Shown: positions 23,508 through 36,885, counted from the first letter of the stretch. The stretch is DNA of 64,000 nt from Lyophyllum atratum (GCA_014905825.1 JACGCN010000006.1:2108001-2172000), one strand, 5' to 3'. Notes: generated by a model not told the origin, from the letters alone. A program made the numbers and translations.

Positions 23508-25097
23508 TCAGACAGCCTTCTTCATCGAGTTCCTTTTGGTTGGACGGACATTGGCGCTTGGGACAATTAAAGTTTTAGAGTCCTTTATATTCGGCAGAAA
23601 TAAATAGGGGAACATCTGTAAGGAGTCGACTCCTACGCCGCTGTCATCACGAGTAGAATGAGATGATAACGAAGCCGCGGGAGGAATTGCGGCGTAATTG
23701 AAAGCAAGTCCAGCTGAAATAAAATCGCCAACTCGGGTGCATTGCGAGCCTGCATACGAGGTAGTTATTTCGACATTCGCCTGACCAGTCGCCGTGAATT
23801 TAAAAGACAATGACCTGACGCCTGACTACTCGGAACAGGGGTCGTCGTCGACGGGGTGTTGGAGGCTTGGGTTGGTCCGCCCGTGGATGTTGGATCTGCG
23901 GATGTAACCGTCGGCGTTACAGGGGGAAGGTTTCCACCAACGCCGAATGTGACAGGTGGAGGGCCTGGAATAGAGAAGGTACCAAAGTCACTGTATATGT
24001 TTGGCCAGGTCACATTGGAGTACAGCCCCGCCATTGAGACAAGATCGTTATCTGCTGGCAGACCTGTCCCCGACCCGCTGAGTTTGACCTGTCTGAAAGG
24101 CGATGAGGCTAGAGAGCTTTCCTACGTGAAACGACTTACGAGCAGCTCGGGTAAAACTGTGGTGTGATCGAATGGAGTGCTACACTAAAAAGAATCTGGG
24201 TGTCAGTAAGATCAAGGGAACTTGATCGGAGCAAACATTCACATTTCGTTGCGTATAAGCTGTTTTACTAGTTAGCTTAGTGCACTTTGGTGGGCCAATC
24301 TTTACATGGCTCACATATGGTCCAGGTGTAAGTCCGGCCGGGATCGTCGATACCCAGGAATTGTTGTCTGGGGTTGCCATTATCAGTGTAGTTGAGGATC
24401 ACGTAGCAGCAGTGGTGATGCTCACTTGCTCTCAGCTTATCAGCAGCCCACTCGCGGGTTGACGGTTCGTAACCCTCGGCATCGAGTTTAAACCACCTAG
24501 CATTATTGGCTGAGAATGTTGCGCAATCGCCGTTGCAGGAGGCCATATAAGTTGATACCGGGCCTTGGTGGTCTGCTCGTTCGCGCGTTAGAAGTATGGG
24601 GATGTAAAGAAGAATGTCGATTACCCCCTGGCCACTACATACGGGTTTGGAGTATCATTGAGCATGGTCACCCTGACGAAGCACAATATGGCAATCACTT
24701 ACATAGCTCCAGCGGAACGTTACCTGGCTTCCCGCAGTGGCGGCAGCAACGAGACCTGTGCCGTCGTCCCCACCGTGATGACAAGGTAAATCGGGATCCG
24801 TCCCAGCAACTGAGATATTCAAAATGATGAGAACGATTTCAAAAGTATGAAACGTGCCGTACCGAATCCGTCGTTGAGGACTTTACGAACAACCTTGGGA
24901 GGGGAATTGACATATCTAAGGAAGGTGAATTCGTGTCAGAACCCAGAGAATATGATTATTGGTTACGGATCGCTGAACGGATTCCATCCTGGGTATTCTT
25001 GGCCATCGATGACAACACTATGGACAAAACCATGGCTTGCTACTCCTGAGATGACGGTAAAAGCCCAGACCACAGAGAAGAATATCAGGCAGAGCAT
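23508..25097 (-). CDS. AA9 lytic polysaccharide monooxygenase
   Basis: Secreted copper enzyme that cleaves cellulose or hemicellulose oxidatively. Exons on minus: 24967-25097, 24863-24915, 24703-24809, 24625-24634 (10 nt), 24426-24572, 24315-24367, 24243-24259 (17 nt), 24140-24184, 23815-24092 and a last one ending near 23508. A signal peptide (MLCLIFFSVVWAFTVISGVAS) precedes HGFVHSVVIDG, so the mature N-terminus is the copper-binding His. The second copper His is in WPGDHQGPV, and the axial Tyr is in QFYPSC; LIRNEIVALHS also fits AA9. A Thr/Ser/Pro linker follows the catalytic domain (after about residue 250). No CBM1 follows, and the last exon after the linker is unlike any domain I know, so the C-terminus is uncertain; an alternative stop lies at 23765. 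Confidence 0.88.
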
Positions 25098-25601
25098 GCC
25101 GAGTGAAAAAATCGAGGACTGTCATTCGCCTCAATCAAGGACCGTGCATGTTATACGGTGTGGGCTCATGGCATCTCCCGCGTAACATGAGGTGGACTCA
25201 ACGAACAAACGAGGCTAAGCATTGAACACGCTGCTTTGTTGTCGATCAAAGAGCGAAAGCTATGAGACATGAAGTTGAAGCTTCGAAGTCATGCGCGATG
25301 CATAGTCATCTTGGTGTACCCCAGGTCAGTGTTACTATTAAGAAGGATGGAACAACTTGTGGCACCCACTCTGTGCTAAGTCTCGATTTGGGTAGACCGC
25401 CAGTAAACCTGCCAAATGTAGGTTCGGACGAATAGATGACCTTTGATGATTTGCCATTTTGTTTGCGCCAACGGGACTCTGCCAAATACAAGCGATTAAA
25501 TTACTAGCCATGGTACCCTACTACGTAATGTCATAAAGTCTAAAGTGTAAACGCATCTATAATCCACTACGGAGCCATGCATATCAATTACAATATACAC
25601 A
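25098..25601. other. Intergenic between LPMO and eEF3 genes
   Basis: 504 bp holding the LPMO promoter (near 25098-25300) and the eEF3 3' UTR. No coding signal. I saw no obvious cellulase-regulator site that I could call with confidence. Confidence 0.45.
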
Positions 25602-28600
25602 CTAGGGATCCAAGTCATCATCGGTATCTTCAGGTTTCGGCCCTCCTTCAGCCAACCACCGAAGTTTGCGTAGCCGTCTGCGCTCTTCCTGAGCCTTCAT
25701 TTGATTACGAGTCATTTTCTTCTTCTTCCTCACGACAGGAGCAGCTGGACTGCCGGAAGCCTCATCGCCGCTGCCGACAGGTGTACCAGCAGCAGATGCC
25801 ACAGGTGTTTCACGTCTTGACCGAATCGGCGTGTTAGTTCCACTGCCTTTTGGAGAACGGGCATCCAAGAATGCGTCTTCGATGACTGCAGGTTTTCCTT
25901 GATGAGACATGCGACCACCGTCAACATTCCAGATCTCTGGGCCTAAAAGACAAGGTCAGAACCTCAGCCGCAAGTTTATAATGAAAAGAGTACGAACAGA
26001 GGGCGGATACAAATTCGTTGTTATGTGAGATGATGACCTAGTATCACAATTGGCTTGAGCAGCAAGTTCAACGGAACAGGATGCCGGTACGTACAACAGC
26101 ACCGGCCCATTCTTTGATAGCGACGGCTAGTCCACCAAGGGCTTCACGATCCAAGAAATTGCTAGGCTCATCAAGGACGCAAATCTATCACGAAGTCAGG
26201 AAAATTGAGAATGCTCGTTCATGAATTCATACCTGGGGGTTATTCCATAGGCAAGCAGCAATGACGAGCTTGATCTTTTGACCTGCACTCAAGCTTTAGA
26301 GCGTTTCCACTGACAGGGAGACAATTATTCTTACCGCCCGATAGGCCTGAAATCTCATTGTATTGTGCGATATCTCCGTCCAATCCGATCTGCTCCAAAT
26401 GCTTGCGGACAAGATGTGCGGCGGTGTCGCGAGAGCCAGCACCTTCCCTAGAAGACTCGAGATCGTCGAACTGTTGGACAGGTTTTGTGAAACCTTTGGC
26501 AAAAAGATCTTCTCGAGAAACCCAGGTGTTGTATTTGTGATCAAGGCCCCGCCATTTGACCTCATATTGGAAGGATTTCTTAAGTTTCTGGCGACCCATT
26601 ATCATCTGGCCGTTCCGGTCAGTTGTGGGCATGCATAACAGTTGTCAGCTTTGCGCACCTCCAATTTCCGTTTTGAGCCATCCTTGCCGACCCATTCGGC
26701 ATCGAAGATAAGCTGCTCCTGAGGTGTCAGAACACGAGTAGCCTTCTCCAAAAGTTCACCTGCAAGTCGCGAAACATTATATCAGAGTAGGCATAAGAAG
26801 CATATACAAGGTGGGCTTACGATCGTGGCCATCCTGGAATCGCCACTGAATGTAACCAATAGGAGTCTTTTCCAAATGACGCTCTTATTCCTGGCGTTAG
26901 CAAGTGACATTATGATAGTGACACGATGTTTCAATCACCTATATGATGTGTGGCGTGCTGCGAAACGTATCCTACGCGCAGCGCAGGGTGCTTGTAGACG
27001 ATGCCTTCCTGTGGCACGGTTTCTCCCTTTTTAAAATGTGTTAGATCAGCATGACACCACAGGCAACCAATAGGGGGATTGGTCTCACCGTCAGAAGTTT
27101 GATAAGTGTTGACTTTCCTGCACCATTGGGCCCAACGACACCCACACGACTGAGGGTATTTGTTAGTTATCATTCAGATACATGATGTCTGCACGAGGAT
27201 AAACCAACCTTGACAAAGAAAGTGCACAGCTGACGTTGTGCAAACTGGGTACATTCCTTCCGGGGTATGTAAACGTACAGTTAGTGAGCTTGAGGATGGC
27301 GCGGGTGTTGCTTCGAACACCCATGAGAGAGCCTGGGGATGGGAAAGAAAATTTCACGGATGTAGCAGCCAGGGTGTAATAAGATTTTGCCTCGGGATGC
27401 CTTTCCACGAAGGTAGAAAGGTTCCCAGGATAGTAAACGAGCTTGGAGAACCGTTAGTAAGAGTCGACGGGAACGTTAAGATATTGATTTTACCTTTTTC
27501 GTCTCGTAGTGAATGATGTCTGTTGTCACATTGTCCAAGAACCTAAAAAAGGTTGTCAAAGGCTGCGTACACGCATGTCTTGCTATTTTGAAACTCACCC
27601 TGAATCGTGACTGACTATCAAGCAAGTAACATTCTCGTGAGCGATCAGATATTGCTCGAGCCATTTGACCGATGCTTTGTCCAACTAGTGCATCTTAAAT
27701 TAGTACATGATCTGTCGTTCGTTCGTGAACTAAACGCACATGATTGGTAGGCTGAAAGAGGGTTATAACACGTTAGATATATGACGGCCAACTCGTGAAG
27801 GAAAAGCGGTTACCTCATCAAGAAGAAGGAGGTCAGCGTTATAGAGCATCGCTCTAGCAAGTTCAAGCTTCATCTTCCATCCACCGGATAAGCCACCGAC
27901 GATGTCGGCCTGTTGCTCATCGCTAAAACCAACTTCAAGAAGCTGATCACGAATTTTAGATCGGGGGACATCGATGAGGGCCTTGTCTACAAATATTATG
28001 GCATGATGAGCTGTGGCATGGAAAGACGGTAAATCACACTTACCAGCTGCGATGAAGTCAAGCACACTCAAAGATCCATCTTCCCCCTGCAGCGAATGTT
28101 CGACCATTACACAACGGAGTTGATCCTGTGGCGGGAAGTTTTCCACCTTCCCTTCCTTCAGTTGCCGCATGAGGGTAGACTTGCCGGAGCCATTGGTTCC
28201 AAGGATGCCATATCGACGACCACGGATGAGGCGGAGGGTGGTATGCGAGAGGAGGAGTAGCGCTCCATAGGCCAGAGAGAAAAGGGTATCACAGAGGACC
28301 TCGCCTTCATCCGAGGAGCTCGTGGCGACAGCATATTTTGCCTGCGAGACACATTAGTTAGCTTACAGTAGCGAAATATGCATCGAAAAGAAAAGATGGT
28401 GCTTGCCTGGTCAATTGCATGATAATGCGTGCGCACTGCCTCAGCGAAGGCAGCAGCGTGTTCAGCATCCGTCCAGACTGTTAGATAGACTCCAACACAA
28501 CGGTTCCAGATCGCTTTGTCGCTGATATTTCGCGTGGACACAAGGTCAGCGACTAATGAAGCCTGGAATTCCAGCGATTGGGCCAAGAGACTATACTTGG

Positions 28601-29863
28601 GTCCCCCCGCTGAAACAAGATCGGCGGGAAGATGGGAAACTAGAATGGAAAGAGCGGCGACAGTTTCGCCCTCGATATCACGGTGGGTGGAAGGTGGGCC
28701 GTTGATGGAAGCTCCAGACTTTAAAAGCGTCTCCAGTGCAGTCTCAGCGAATGCGCGCACTTCAGGGAAGGCTGCGCCAACGGCGATCTTCTGGACTCCC
28801 TCAACGAGCGGGCTCAGGTAAGTCGCCGCAACTTTGGGATCGCGGACGAGTTTGACAAGGTTGTCGATGACTACGACAGTGCGACGTTGCACTTCCATAC
28901 TCCTGTCATTGAGAGCGCGAATCACGAGCGGAACAAGCACAGCAAGGGCAGGGGCTGTCACTTCTGCGACGAACGTAGTGGAGGAGAGTGCCTTGATACA
29001 CGCGGGTACAGAGTCGGAGTTGGCCATGCATTTAACAAGAACGGGAATATGAGGGGCGAGATCAGGATTCGCCAAGGTGGTACAAAGCGACGTGGCGCAT
29101 TTGATGGCGGCAGTGGAGACCTTGACGAAGAAGTTGGAATGAGAACATCATAATAATGAAGGATTCAACTGTCTACTCACCTCCTGCTTGGTATCATGCA
29201 TCGCGCTCTCCACCTTAGGTAAAAGGCTGCCGAGCTCTGCGGCGACAGCATCCCGAGCTGGATTTACGAAGCCTTTGAGAGCGTCCAGAACGCCCACCTT
29301 GGTGCGCCATTTGCCTGCCTCCAAAATGTTCACGAGAGTATCGAAGACTGTTCTGATAGATTCCGGAGGAAAGAGCTTTAGGATAGCCTTGACGGCCGCT
29401 GCAGCCGCCGCTCGGACGACGTCGCCTTTATCCATGTATAGCTCGAAAAGGATTGGAAGAGATGGTAGCAGCAAGGGCGCTACGGGCGCACCCAAAATGT
29501 TTGCGAGAGAATGGAAGGCGATCGCGGCGGATTCACGCTCATATCCAGATTTTTTGTTGGTTGCAAAGGAGTGCAGTGATTTCAAAACGTCATGGTCACT
29601 ACAATGATACGTTAGTGAATGAATCCAGGTCGAGAGAACAACGACCACATACTTCAAGGATTGAGGACCAGCCTTTGATACCTCGCGAGCGAGTCTATCT
29701 GCAGCACCTTTGGCGTCTGTTGGTTGGGTTTATTCGTCAACTGTCAGGATATGACGGGCATAAGCGCTCAAGACTGACCAGGTGCAGTAGGTGCCGATCG
29801 GAGGGCGTCGAAGAATGGAGAGAACTGGGTAGCTACAGGGTCGGACATTGCGACCGGAGACAT
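25602..29863 (-). CDS. TEF3: Translation elongation factor 3 (eEF3), ABC-F ATPase
   Basis: Fungal factor that drives E-site tRNA release and ribosome recycling. The gene splits into about 18 exons. HEAT repeats fill the N-terminal third (29120 to 28407 and upstream exons). ABC1 has GTNGSGKST, the signature LSGGWKMKLELARAM and LDEPTNHLD; ABC2 has GPNGAGKST, LSGGQKIKLVIAACL and LDEPSNFLD. A chromodomain insert in ABC2 reads FQYEVKWRGLDHKYNTWVS, a hallmark of eEF3, and the protein ends in a Lys/Arg-rich tail. The PTNH of the first D-loop region is a separate 12-nt exon (27740-27751). The intron at 28342-28406 starts with GC, not GT. ATGs at 29863 and 29848 are both possible starts. The frame is intact throughout. 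Confidence 0.96.
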
Positions 29864-30199
29864 CTATGGTCGTGGGTTGAAACTTGAGATGTCGATTTAC
29901 AGGAAATAGGTTTCCAGATAAGGTCGACCGATTTCAAAACAGAGAGCGTGAACAGAAACGGAGGACAGTCTAGGTTGTGCAAAAGTCGGGGGTATGAATG
30001 CGAAGGACTGATATGTGTTCAACTGCTGGATGCGCAGGACGCCGACGACGGCGGAGAGGAAGAAGGATAAAAAAAGTAATCCGGTGCTGCTGGAAAACTT
30101 TCTGTCCACGTGAAGATTATCTTAATGATAAGCGTGACTCCGATCAACCGATCACTGATTGTAAATGGAATAACTGTGGCGGTGTGATAAGATCCAAGT
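29864..30199. promoter_or_regulatory. eEF3 upstream region and GPAT 3' end
   Basis: 336 bp between two minus-strand genes. It should hold the promoter of eEF3, normally a very highly expressed gene. No coding signal. A CTTTTTTTATCC tract on minus (near 30065-30076) could be part of the pyrimidine-rich promoter core. Confidence 0.45.
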
Positions 30200-32196
30200 C
30201 TACTCTTCCTCTTCCGGATAATCCACCTTGTCATACAGCCTGAGAGTCTCGTTCCAATCCCTTTTTCGCCTCCTCTTCAGTGAGAAGTACCGCGCTGTGC
30301 TATCCCACGAACTCTTCACGCGGCCTTTTTCCTTTCCACCAGTCTCCGTGAAGTGCGACTCGGGATTTTCAGGAAGGCCAATGGAACGCGCTAAGTACAT
30401 GACACGAGTATGCAGATCCTCCCTTTTGTCGTTCATACTCTTCAGTGCCGGCTTACCGACACGTAAGAGTCGGAGGAGCGCTGTGAAGGCACGGAATGCC
30501 GATACTGCGTCCTCGAACCATCGCAACGTCATCCACATGAACGCGGGTACAAGAACGAAAGTGAACGGAGCGATGGGCCATGTGAGGACGACAGCTGTGA
30601 ACCAGACCAACACTCCTGAAAGAAGTCCGTATATGAGTTTATACTGTGCAATCTCATCCCAGGTGTCAAAAATTGGGCCGGTCTTCTTGAAGTTGTGCAC
30701 TGCGTAGAATGTTGTGGCGAAAATTGGAAGCCAGAGAAGAAGGCCAGGGACTGATAGGGTGAAAAGGGCAATCGACCAAATGAGTCTAATAAGCATTCGA
30801 GAGAATATCGTGTGGCGCGGTAATGGTCGTCGTATTCGGTCATCCTTGATGCCCCAGCGAGCGAGCTGGTCTTGGTACACCTGTGAGCGAGTGTTCAGTT
30901 AGCGGTGATCGGGTCTCTAGATCTTCCCTGACCTTGAGATCCCTACGCAATTGTATGATTTCGTCAGTAGATTCATAATTCTCGTTAGATTTCGTTTCGG
31001 ATTTGGAGTTCTGGGATCCTGCTTGCTTGAATGCATCGAGGAAACTGCGGGTTCCGCGAACATAATCTCCAAGGCTCATACGTGTCCCCAGAGGAGCATA
31101 AATCCGGACAGTCAGTTTGGCCGTCCGGATAAGGTCCCAAGTTGGGGAATCAATGGTCCCAGAGCTGATGACATCATGCATTTGAGCGGTTAGTTGCCGA
31201 ATATTGTCGTAATCAACAGGAGCTAGAAGCTCTGGATGGTCCTAGATTGGATTCAATACCACAGAACTAGGCAAAAATATTGTACAAACCTTGACTCGGA
31301 ATGTCATTGGGGGATGAAATGTGACAAGAACGTCGGAACGGAAGTGCTGCCTGTGCCTGTTAAATATATCGAAGTTGAGTGGTCGCATATTAGTGCAATG
31401 ATAGGAAGAGAGCACATGTATGTCACGGAGCAAGTCAGCACAGATATTTCGAATTCAGGATTATCGCGATTTCTTGACAAGACATCCGATACTAAACGGG
31501 CAACTATGCAGGGTATGAGAATAGGATGGAACTGAGTAGAATGAACGAAGAACCTCCTGTTTTGAGCGGCGCGATCGTTGGGTGATACCTACTCATTCCT
31601 TCTGGGAACAGGCAGACAGCATCCCCTATCTCCAGGGCCTGAAAGATATTAAGATAAGGATTCACATATGAACATGGAGGCGGTACCTCAACGAGCTTCA
31701 GCATGGCATCAGAATTGTCTGCAGTACCGTCCACCGAGTCTGTTCTTCTTTTAATGGGGACTGTTCCAGCTGATTCAATAAGCCAGCTTGTGAATGTCTT
31801 GTGCCCAAACTGAGTGGCTTTCGCAGTAAGACGCAACATATTCCGTTTCTGGAAGCACTAATGCTTAAATATGTTGTTTGGAGCAGCGCGATCCTCCTAC
31901 CTTGGAGGGCATGGAAGTAACCAGAAGACTATGTATACAATTAGCGGAGATCAAGTGTGTGCACGACATGCTCACAGCGCGTCTGTCAACGAGTTACTAT
32001 GATTTGCGCACACGATACTGTCATGCTACGTCAGAAAGGAATGTGACTGGGAAGGTCTATATACGGACCATGGTTTTCCTGTTTCAGGTATCAAGTGGGT
32101 ATTCTCAACGACAATAGTCCCATAGAATATCTTGAGCACAAATTTAAACAATAGCCTGCACCAGAAGTAAGCATATGGGCCAGGTGAGTAGGGCAT
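30200..32196 (-). CDS. Glycerol-3-phosphate/dihydroxyacetone-phosphate acyltransferase (Sct1/Gpt2-like)
   Basis: Catalyses the first acylation of glycerolipid synthesis, in the endoplasmic reticulum. About ten exons join in frame from 32196 to 30202. Family blocks: FVLKIFYGTIVVENTHLIPETG, the acyltransferase motif ANHSNSLTDAL (His and Asp with five residues between, as in Gpt2/Sct1), AGTVPIKR, FPEGMSRYHPTIAPLKTGVA (motif III) and SVLTCSVTYMHRQHFRSDV. The long C-terminal half has at least three hydrophobic segments (SRMLIRLIWSIALFTLSVPG, LIYGLLSGVLVWFTAVV and PFTFVLVPAFMWM) and a charged tail ending in EEEE. Length of about 580 aa is a little short of yeast Sct1 and Gpt2 (about 740-760 aa). 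Confidence 0.88.
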
Positions 32197-32555
32197 GAAG
32201 GTTCTTGCCGGATCAGGATGTACGACCAAGGTGTCGGGGAGCCTTTGGTACTGGCCATGAGCCAGTATACAGACACTTCTCCCTAGAAGACTCAGGAGGG
32301 ATGTCAATACTTAGGTGATCAATGGAGAAGTGAACAGTGCTAGTGAACAGTGACAGACTCGGAATAATACTCAGCGTTCGGAACTTCCTGCGGGCCACGT
32401 GGGTGATCGGCTTGGCGGGAGGATAGATTCCATGACTAAGCAAAATTTTGGGCAGTCGGCTCAGACAAACTTGGTATCAGTCGGCGAGGCCAGGTTATCA
32501 GCTTCATCTGCAGGTCAGCATTCCCAGCGACAGTTCCACCATCGCACACGCCAAA
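32197..32555. promoter_or_regulatory. Shared upstream region of GPAT and RRP12
   Basis: 359 bp between divergent start codons. ATGs on the plus strand near 32399 and 32448 open short frames, the second of which is in frame with RRP12 and would lengthen it by 36 residues; the start at 32556 was preferred because its first residues fit the family. CCACGTGGGTGATCGG near 32395 contains an E-box-like CACGTG. Confidence 0.45.
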
Positions 32556-35500
32556 ATGGAGGAAGCCCTGGCGAAAATCAGACCCCACACATCCTCCTCG
32601 TTATCCCACCAAAAGACACCAGCAATCCTCCTGATCGCCCTCGAATCGACGTTCAAGGAACAGCACACAGATGCCTCTTCGACGGCTTATTTTGCCGCCC
32701 TTTTGACGACGCTTGAGGGAACTATCCAAAAACAAAAGCAAGGAACAGATGAAACTGCAGTCTTGCACGCAGAGCTTTACCTCTTGGCTCTAATCGCACC
32801 TTTCGTTCCCACTCTAGTTATCAGAACCAACCTAAACACTGTCCTATCCTTGACAGGCCCACTATTTCCCTCGTTAAAAGAGCACGCCCCCGCCCTACGA
32901 TCCCAGCTCTCCCTGTACCATGTCGTTTTCCAATGTCTGGAACACTCCCAGCTGGAGACGCAGGGAATTCGTCAAGCATTCGCCTCAATACTCCAGCTCT
33001 GTATTGATCCAAGGCCAAAAGTCCGAAAGAAGGCTGCGGATGTTGTGAAAGATGTCCTTGCTACTCCCCCTGCCCCGCTTGCCCGGCATCCATACTCCGA
33101 GAGAGTTGCGGAATGGGTAAAATCAGCCTTATCCGACGTCGGCGCCGGACCATTGTCCAAGTCAAAATCAAGGGCATCTGATGCCACCCCGGAAACTGCT
33201 CTATACATCGTTGCGTTCTTGCGACCCGTCCTAGCAAAACTCCCGCCCTCTGTGAGTCGATAAGTCCAATCTTGTTGTTTTCCTTCTGATTATCCCTAGT
33301 CGATTCCGGCTATAGCTAATCTACTCCTTACGCTCCCGCGGCTCGGAAATCCGTATCTTTCCCAATCCGCATACTCACTCTTGTCCGATCTCTTCTCCCT
33401 TCCTTCCGAGGATGGCACCCATGTCGGTGACCAGCTCTCTGATGTTCTCAACGTCGTGCTTTCATCCCCACCTTCCAGGTCAGATACCATACTCTCGCCT
33501 GCCTGGGTCCAAGTACTTGGTAATGCCTTCTCAGTATATCGCGCCACCGATACCGACGAACACGCCAGGGAATTTGGAAAAGTATGGAAGACTATATGGA
33601 GCTTTTTGGAATCCAGTGATGCGTCGACGCGGAAAGCATCAGCACAGTCACTCGATGTCTTGTGCCGTTGCTTTACTCCTGCACTTATTTCCGCCGCTCT
33701 CAGAGACAAAGAATCGAAATCTACGCTCCTCAAACTCATCAACCAAACGATGAAGGCATTGGACTCATTAGCATATGCCCAATGCTATGCCCCAGCTGCT
33801 ATCTGTCGTATCATCCATGATCACAAACCTGCGTTATCGACCTGACTCGAGGTCGTCTCCCACCGCAGCGGAATCGCTGCTCCTCCCCCTCATTGAGCAC
33901 ATTGGAGAGCTGCGCATACAGAAAGGATTTGAACACAAAGAGGCTGCAGATGCTACGTTGGCCACAGCTATGCGTATCCTCGGTCCTGAAGTGTTACTGC
34001 GGGTCCTTCCTCTTAACCTTGAGCCTTCTGACCGGTAAGTAACCTACCCTTCAAAACTATCCATCAGATCGGTGATGAACACGATTTATCTAGACAAGCT
34101 GGCCGGGAACCCCGTGCCTACCTTCTTCCTCTGTTGTCGCAACCCCATCCTTCAGGGATGAGCCATTTTGTGTCATACTTTGTCCCATTGAGCGAGCGGA
34201 TGTTTGATCTGCAATTGACGGCAGAAGCTGAAGATCGATCTTCCGAGGCGAAAGTTTGGAGTGTACTGGTGGCACAAATTTGGTCTGGCTTTGTCGGGTA
34301 TTGTCATGGGACTCCGGATTTGAAGGAGGTGACTACCTTTCGAACCTCCCGCGCGACAGTAATTCTGATATAATTTTTTCAGTCTTTGACGCCATCGTTC
34401 TCTCAGCTTCTGTCCCAGTTACTCTATGGACAGCCTGAGCTTCGACCAGCGGTCTTGAAAGCTCTGAAGGTTATGGTGGAATCCAATGTCAGTCTGGCAG
34501 CACCCAAGGATGGGCAAGCACCCAGTCTAGATGCCATTTCAGCGTCGCAAGCTGCTGATAACATCGCTGTTCTCCGAGCACAAGCAGAAAGCTGGCTGGC
34601 TGTGTTCTTCAACGTCTTCGGCAGTGTTAGCCGGGACGCACGAGGGATGATAGGAGACGTTATCAACGTCTGGGCATCTATTGCTGGCGAACAGGTTCTT
34701 CAATAGCGGTGGTTATCAGAGATTCTTACTGACGTCATTTTAGGAAATTACCAAAGCGTACAGCAAGGTCGTTGATCTTTTCAAAAATAACCTGGCACTA
34801 GCAGCAAAGGCACCCCCTCAACACGGTGGCCAGAACAATTCGGGCAGTGTAACTGCAACCACCCAAGACATCCTGATCCTACTCCTACCTTACCTTTCAT
34901 CGGCCGACGCTACAGCCCTGTTCAATATCTGTCTGACTGCTGAAGTGCTCGGTGGAAAAGATAACGGTGTACAGAAGCGCGGATACAAAATCTTGACCAA
35001 ACTCGCGGAAAGCCAGAAAGTTGCCCTCGACGCCGAGCCTATCATTCGCCAATTGGATGAGCTATCGGATGGTCTGGCAGCGGCAGCGAAGAAGGTTGTT
35101 TGGTTAATTTACTGGCCGAGCTTTTATTGATACTGTTGCAGGATCGGTTCAACTTGCTCACATTACTCATTCCCCGTATCCCTTCGTCCGCCATGCACAT
35201 AATTCCTTCCTTGATCCCAGAAGCAGTCCTAGGCACGAAGGAGCCTCCGAGAAGGCAAGGATGGCCGCTTTCGAGCTCGTGCTGGCTATGGGCAGGAAGA
35301 TGAACGAAGGAGGAGTTGTCAAGAGAAATCTCATTGATGGCATGGATGAAGATGGTGCTGCTGATGGTGCGTCTCAATCGAAACCCGCTTTTCCTTTGCT
35401 CAATAGGTTCTAGCTGCTGCAAATGTGGAGGAGTTCCTTACTATGGTAGCTGGCGGTCTTGCTGCCAGTCCCCACATGATCAGTGCTACCGTCACTGCCA

Positions 35501-36802
35501 TTTCGCGCCTTGTCTTTGAATTTAAAGGTTCGTCCTTCTGCGAAGTCGTTCTTGACGATCCTGAAGTATCATTGTGTACATTAGATGTTATCTCAGAGAA
35601 GATGCACACCGAGATTTTCACAACTTTGCTTGTCTTCCTCTCATCTGCAAACCGTGAAATCGTCAAGTCAATTCTAGGTTTCGTGAAGCTTGCCATCCAC
35701 ACACTCCCAACCGACATCATACGGCCACATCTCAAGGAACTTGTACCAGCGCTGCTTACCTGGTCTCACGATCATAAGAACCACTTCAAAGCGAAGGTCA
35801 GGCATATATTCGAGCGGATGTTGAGACGGTTTGGATGGGAGGAGGTCTATTCATGCGCAGGCGAGGAGGAGGCAGCGAAGGTCTTGGTGAACATCAAGAA
35901 GAGGAAGGAACGCGCTAAACGTAAGAAGAATACCCAAGCCGAGGATGGGGAAGAGGATGAAGAGGTGAGTTGTTCGCGCCTTAGTCAAGATTTCTGCTGA
36001 CGGACCTGCCATAGGCCCCCGCGACCAAACCCGCCACTGGTGATGCCTTTGAAGACGTTCTATATGGCAGTGAGAGTGAGCTGGACGACACTGATGACGA
36101 GGCTCCCATACAAGCCAGCAAACATCCAAAGAAAAAGATGCAGGAACATGGGGCACGTCTCCGGATGGATGACGACGAACCTATGGATCTCCTATCAGGA
36201 GCAGCTTCTCGAATCACCAGTGCGTATAATGCATCGTTTTCATTCTGGGTTCGTGTCAATTTTGCTCTCTCAGACGCGTCAAACCGCCGTCGCAAACCTG
36301 GTCAAGATGCATCTCGCTTCAAGACAGACGAAGAAACAGGAAAAATGATCATCGACGACGAAAAAGCATCTGACGATGAGGATGCCGGGCCATCAACGGA
36401 TGTAGCAGGTACGGCATATCGGGAAGCCATAACCTCCGTGGATGGCTTTACACGGGGACCTACTGGACGCATCAAGTTCAACAAGGACACTAAAAAGCGA
36501 AGACGAGAAGCTGATGCCGCTGAGGACGTGGAGATGGCGGATGGAGAAGGCGCTCCCACAGCGGCCAAGAAGAATAAACGGAAGGCTGAACAGAAAATAG
36601 GGCATGAGTTCAAAGCAAAGGTTTGTCCAAAAAATCTTCTCGCCTGTGCCCCTGTCCTTACTACAACCTTGCGACACAGAAAGCGGGTGGGGACGTCAAG
36701 AAAAAAGGTGTCGACCCATATGCATACCTATCCCTGTCCCAAGCTTCAAAGAAGGGAGGACGCGGTGGACGGAGTAATCTTGGAATCGCAGGGAAAAGAT
36801 GA
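32556..36802 (+). CDS. RRP12: Ribosomal RNA-processing protein 12 (RRP12), two frameshifts in this sequence
   Basis: HEAT-repeat nucleolar protein needed for 40S and 60S subunit maturation and export. Exon 1 (32556-33252) and later exons joined by 50-60 bp introns give an RRP12 of about 1,260 residues: N-terminal HEAT repeats, the NUC173 region (about 33300-34000), further HEAT repeats, and an acidic then basic C-terminal tail ending GGRGGRSNLGIAGKR. The frame breaks twice with no intron to explain it: one base too many in the CCC run at 33778-33780, and one base too few at about 35243. On each side of each break the residues continue the family pattern. The 57-nt intron at 35527-35583 is a multiple of three. 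As RRP12 is essential in yeast, I read the breaks as sequence errors rather than a dead gene; see findings. Confidence 0.9.
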
Positions 36803-36885
36803 GCGGTCTTCGATACAGTCTTACATGTTTTATACATTTTGTATATGGGACTTTTTTGCTTCTTTCTGCTTTGCTGCCTACCTGC

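Noticed and set aside
29188..29607. 139- and 144-codon plus-strand frames opposite eEF3
   Set aside because: They are antisense shadows of the high-GC HEAT-repeat exons; no family sequence.
33381..33845. Programmed +1 frameshifting in RRP12
   Set aside because: The shift is in a short CCC run, and neighbouring genes have similar unexplained indels in both directions, so sequence error is simpler. No stimulating structure or family precedent is known to me.
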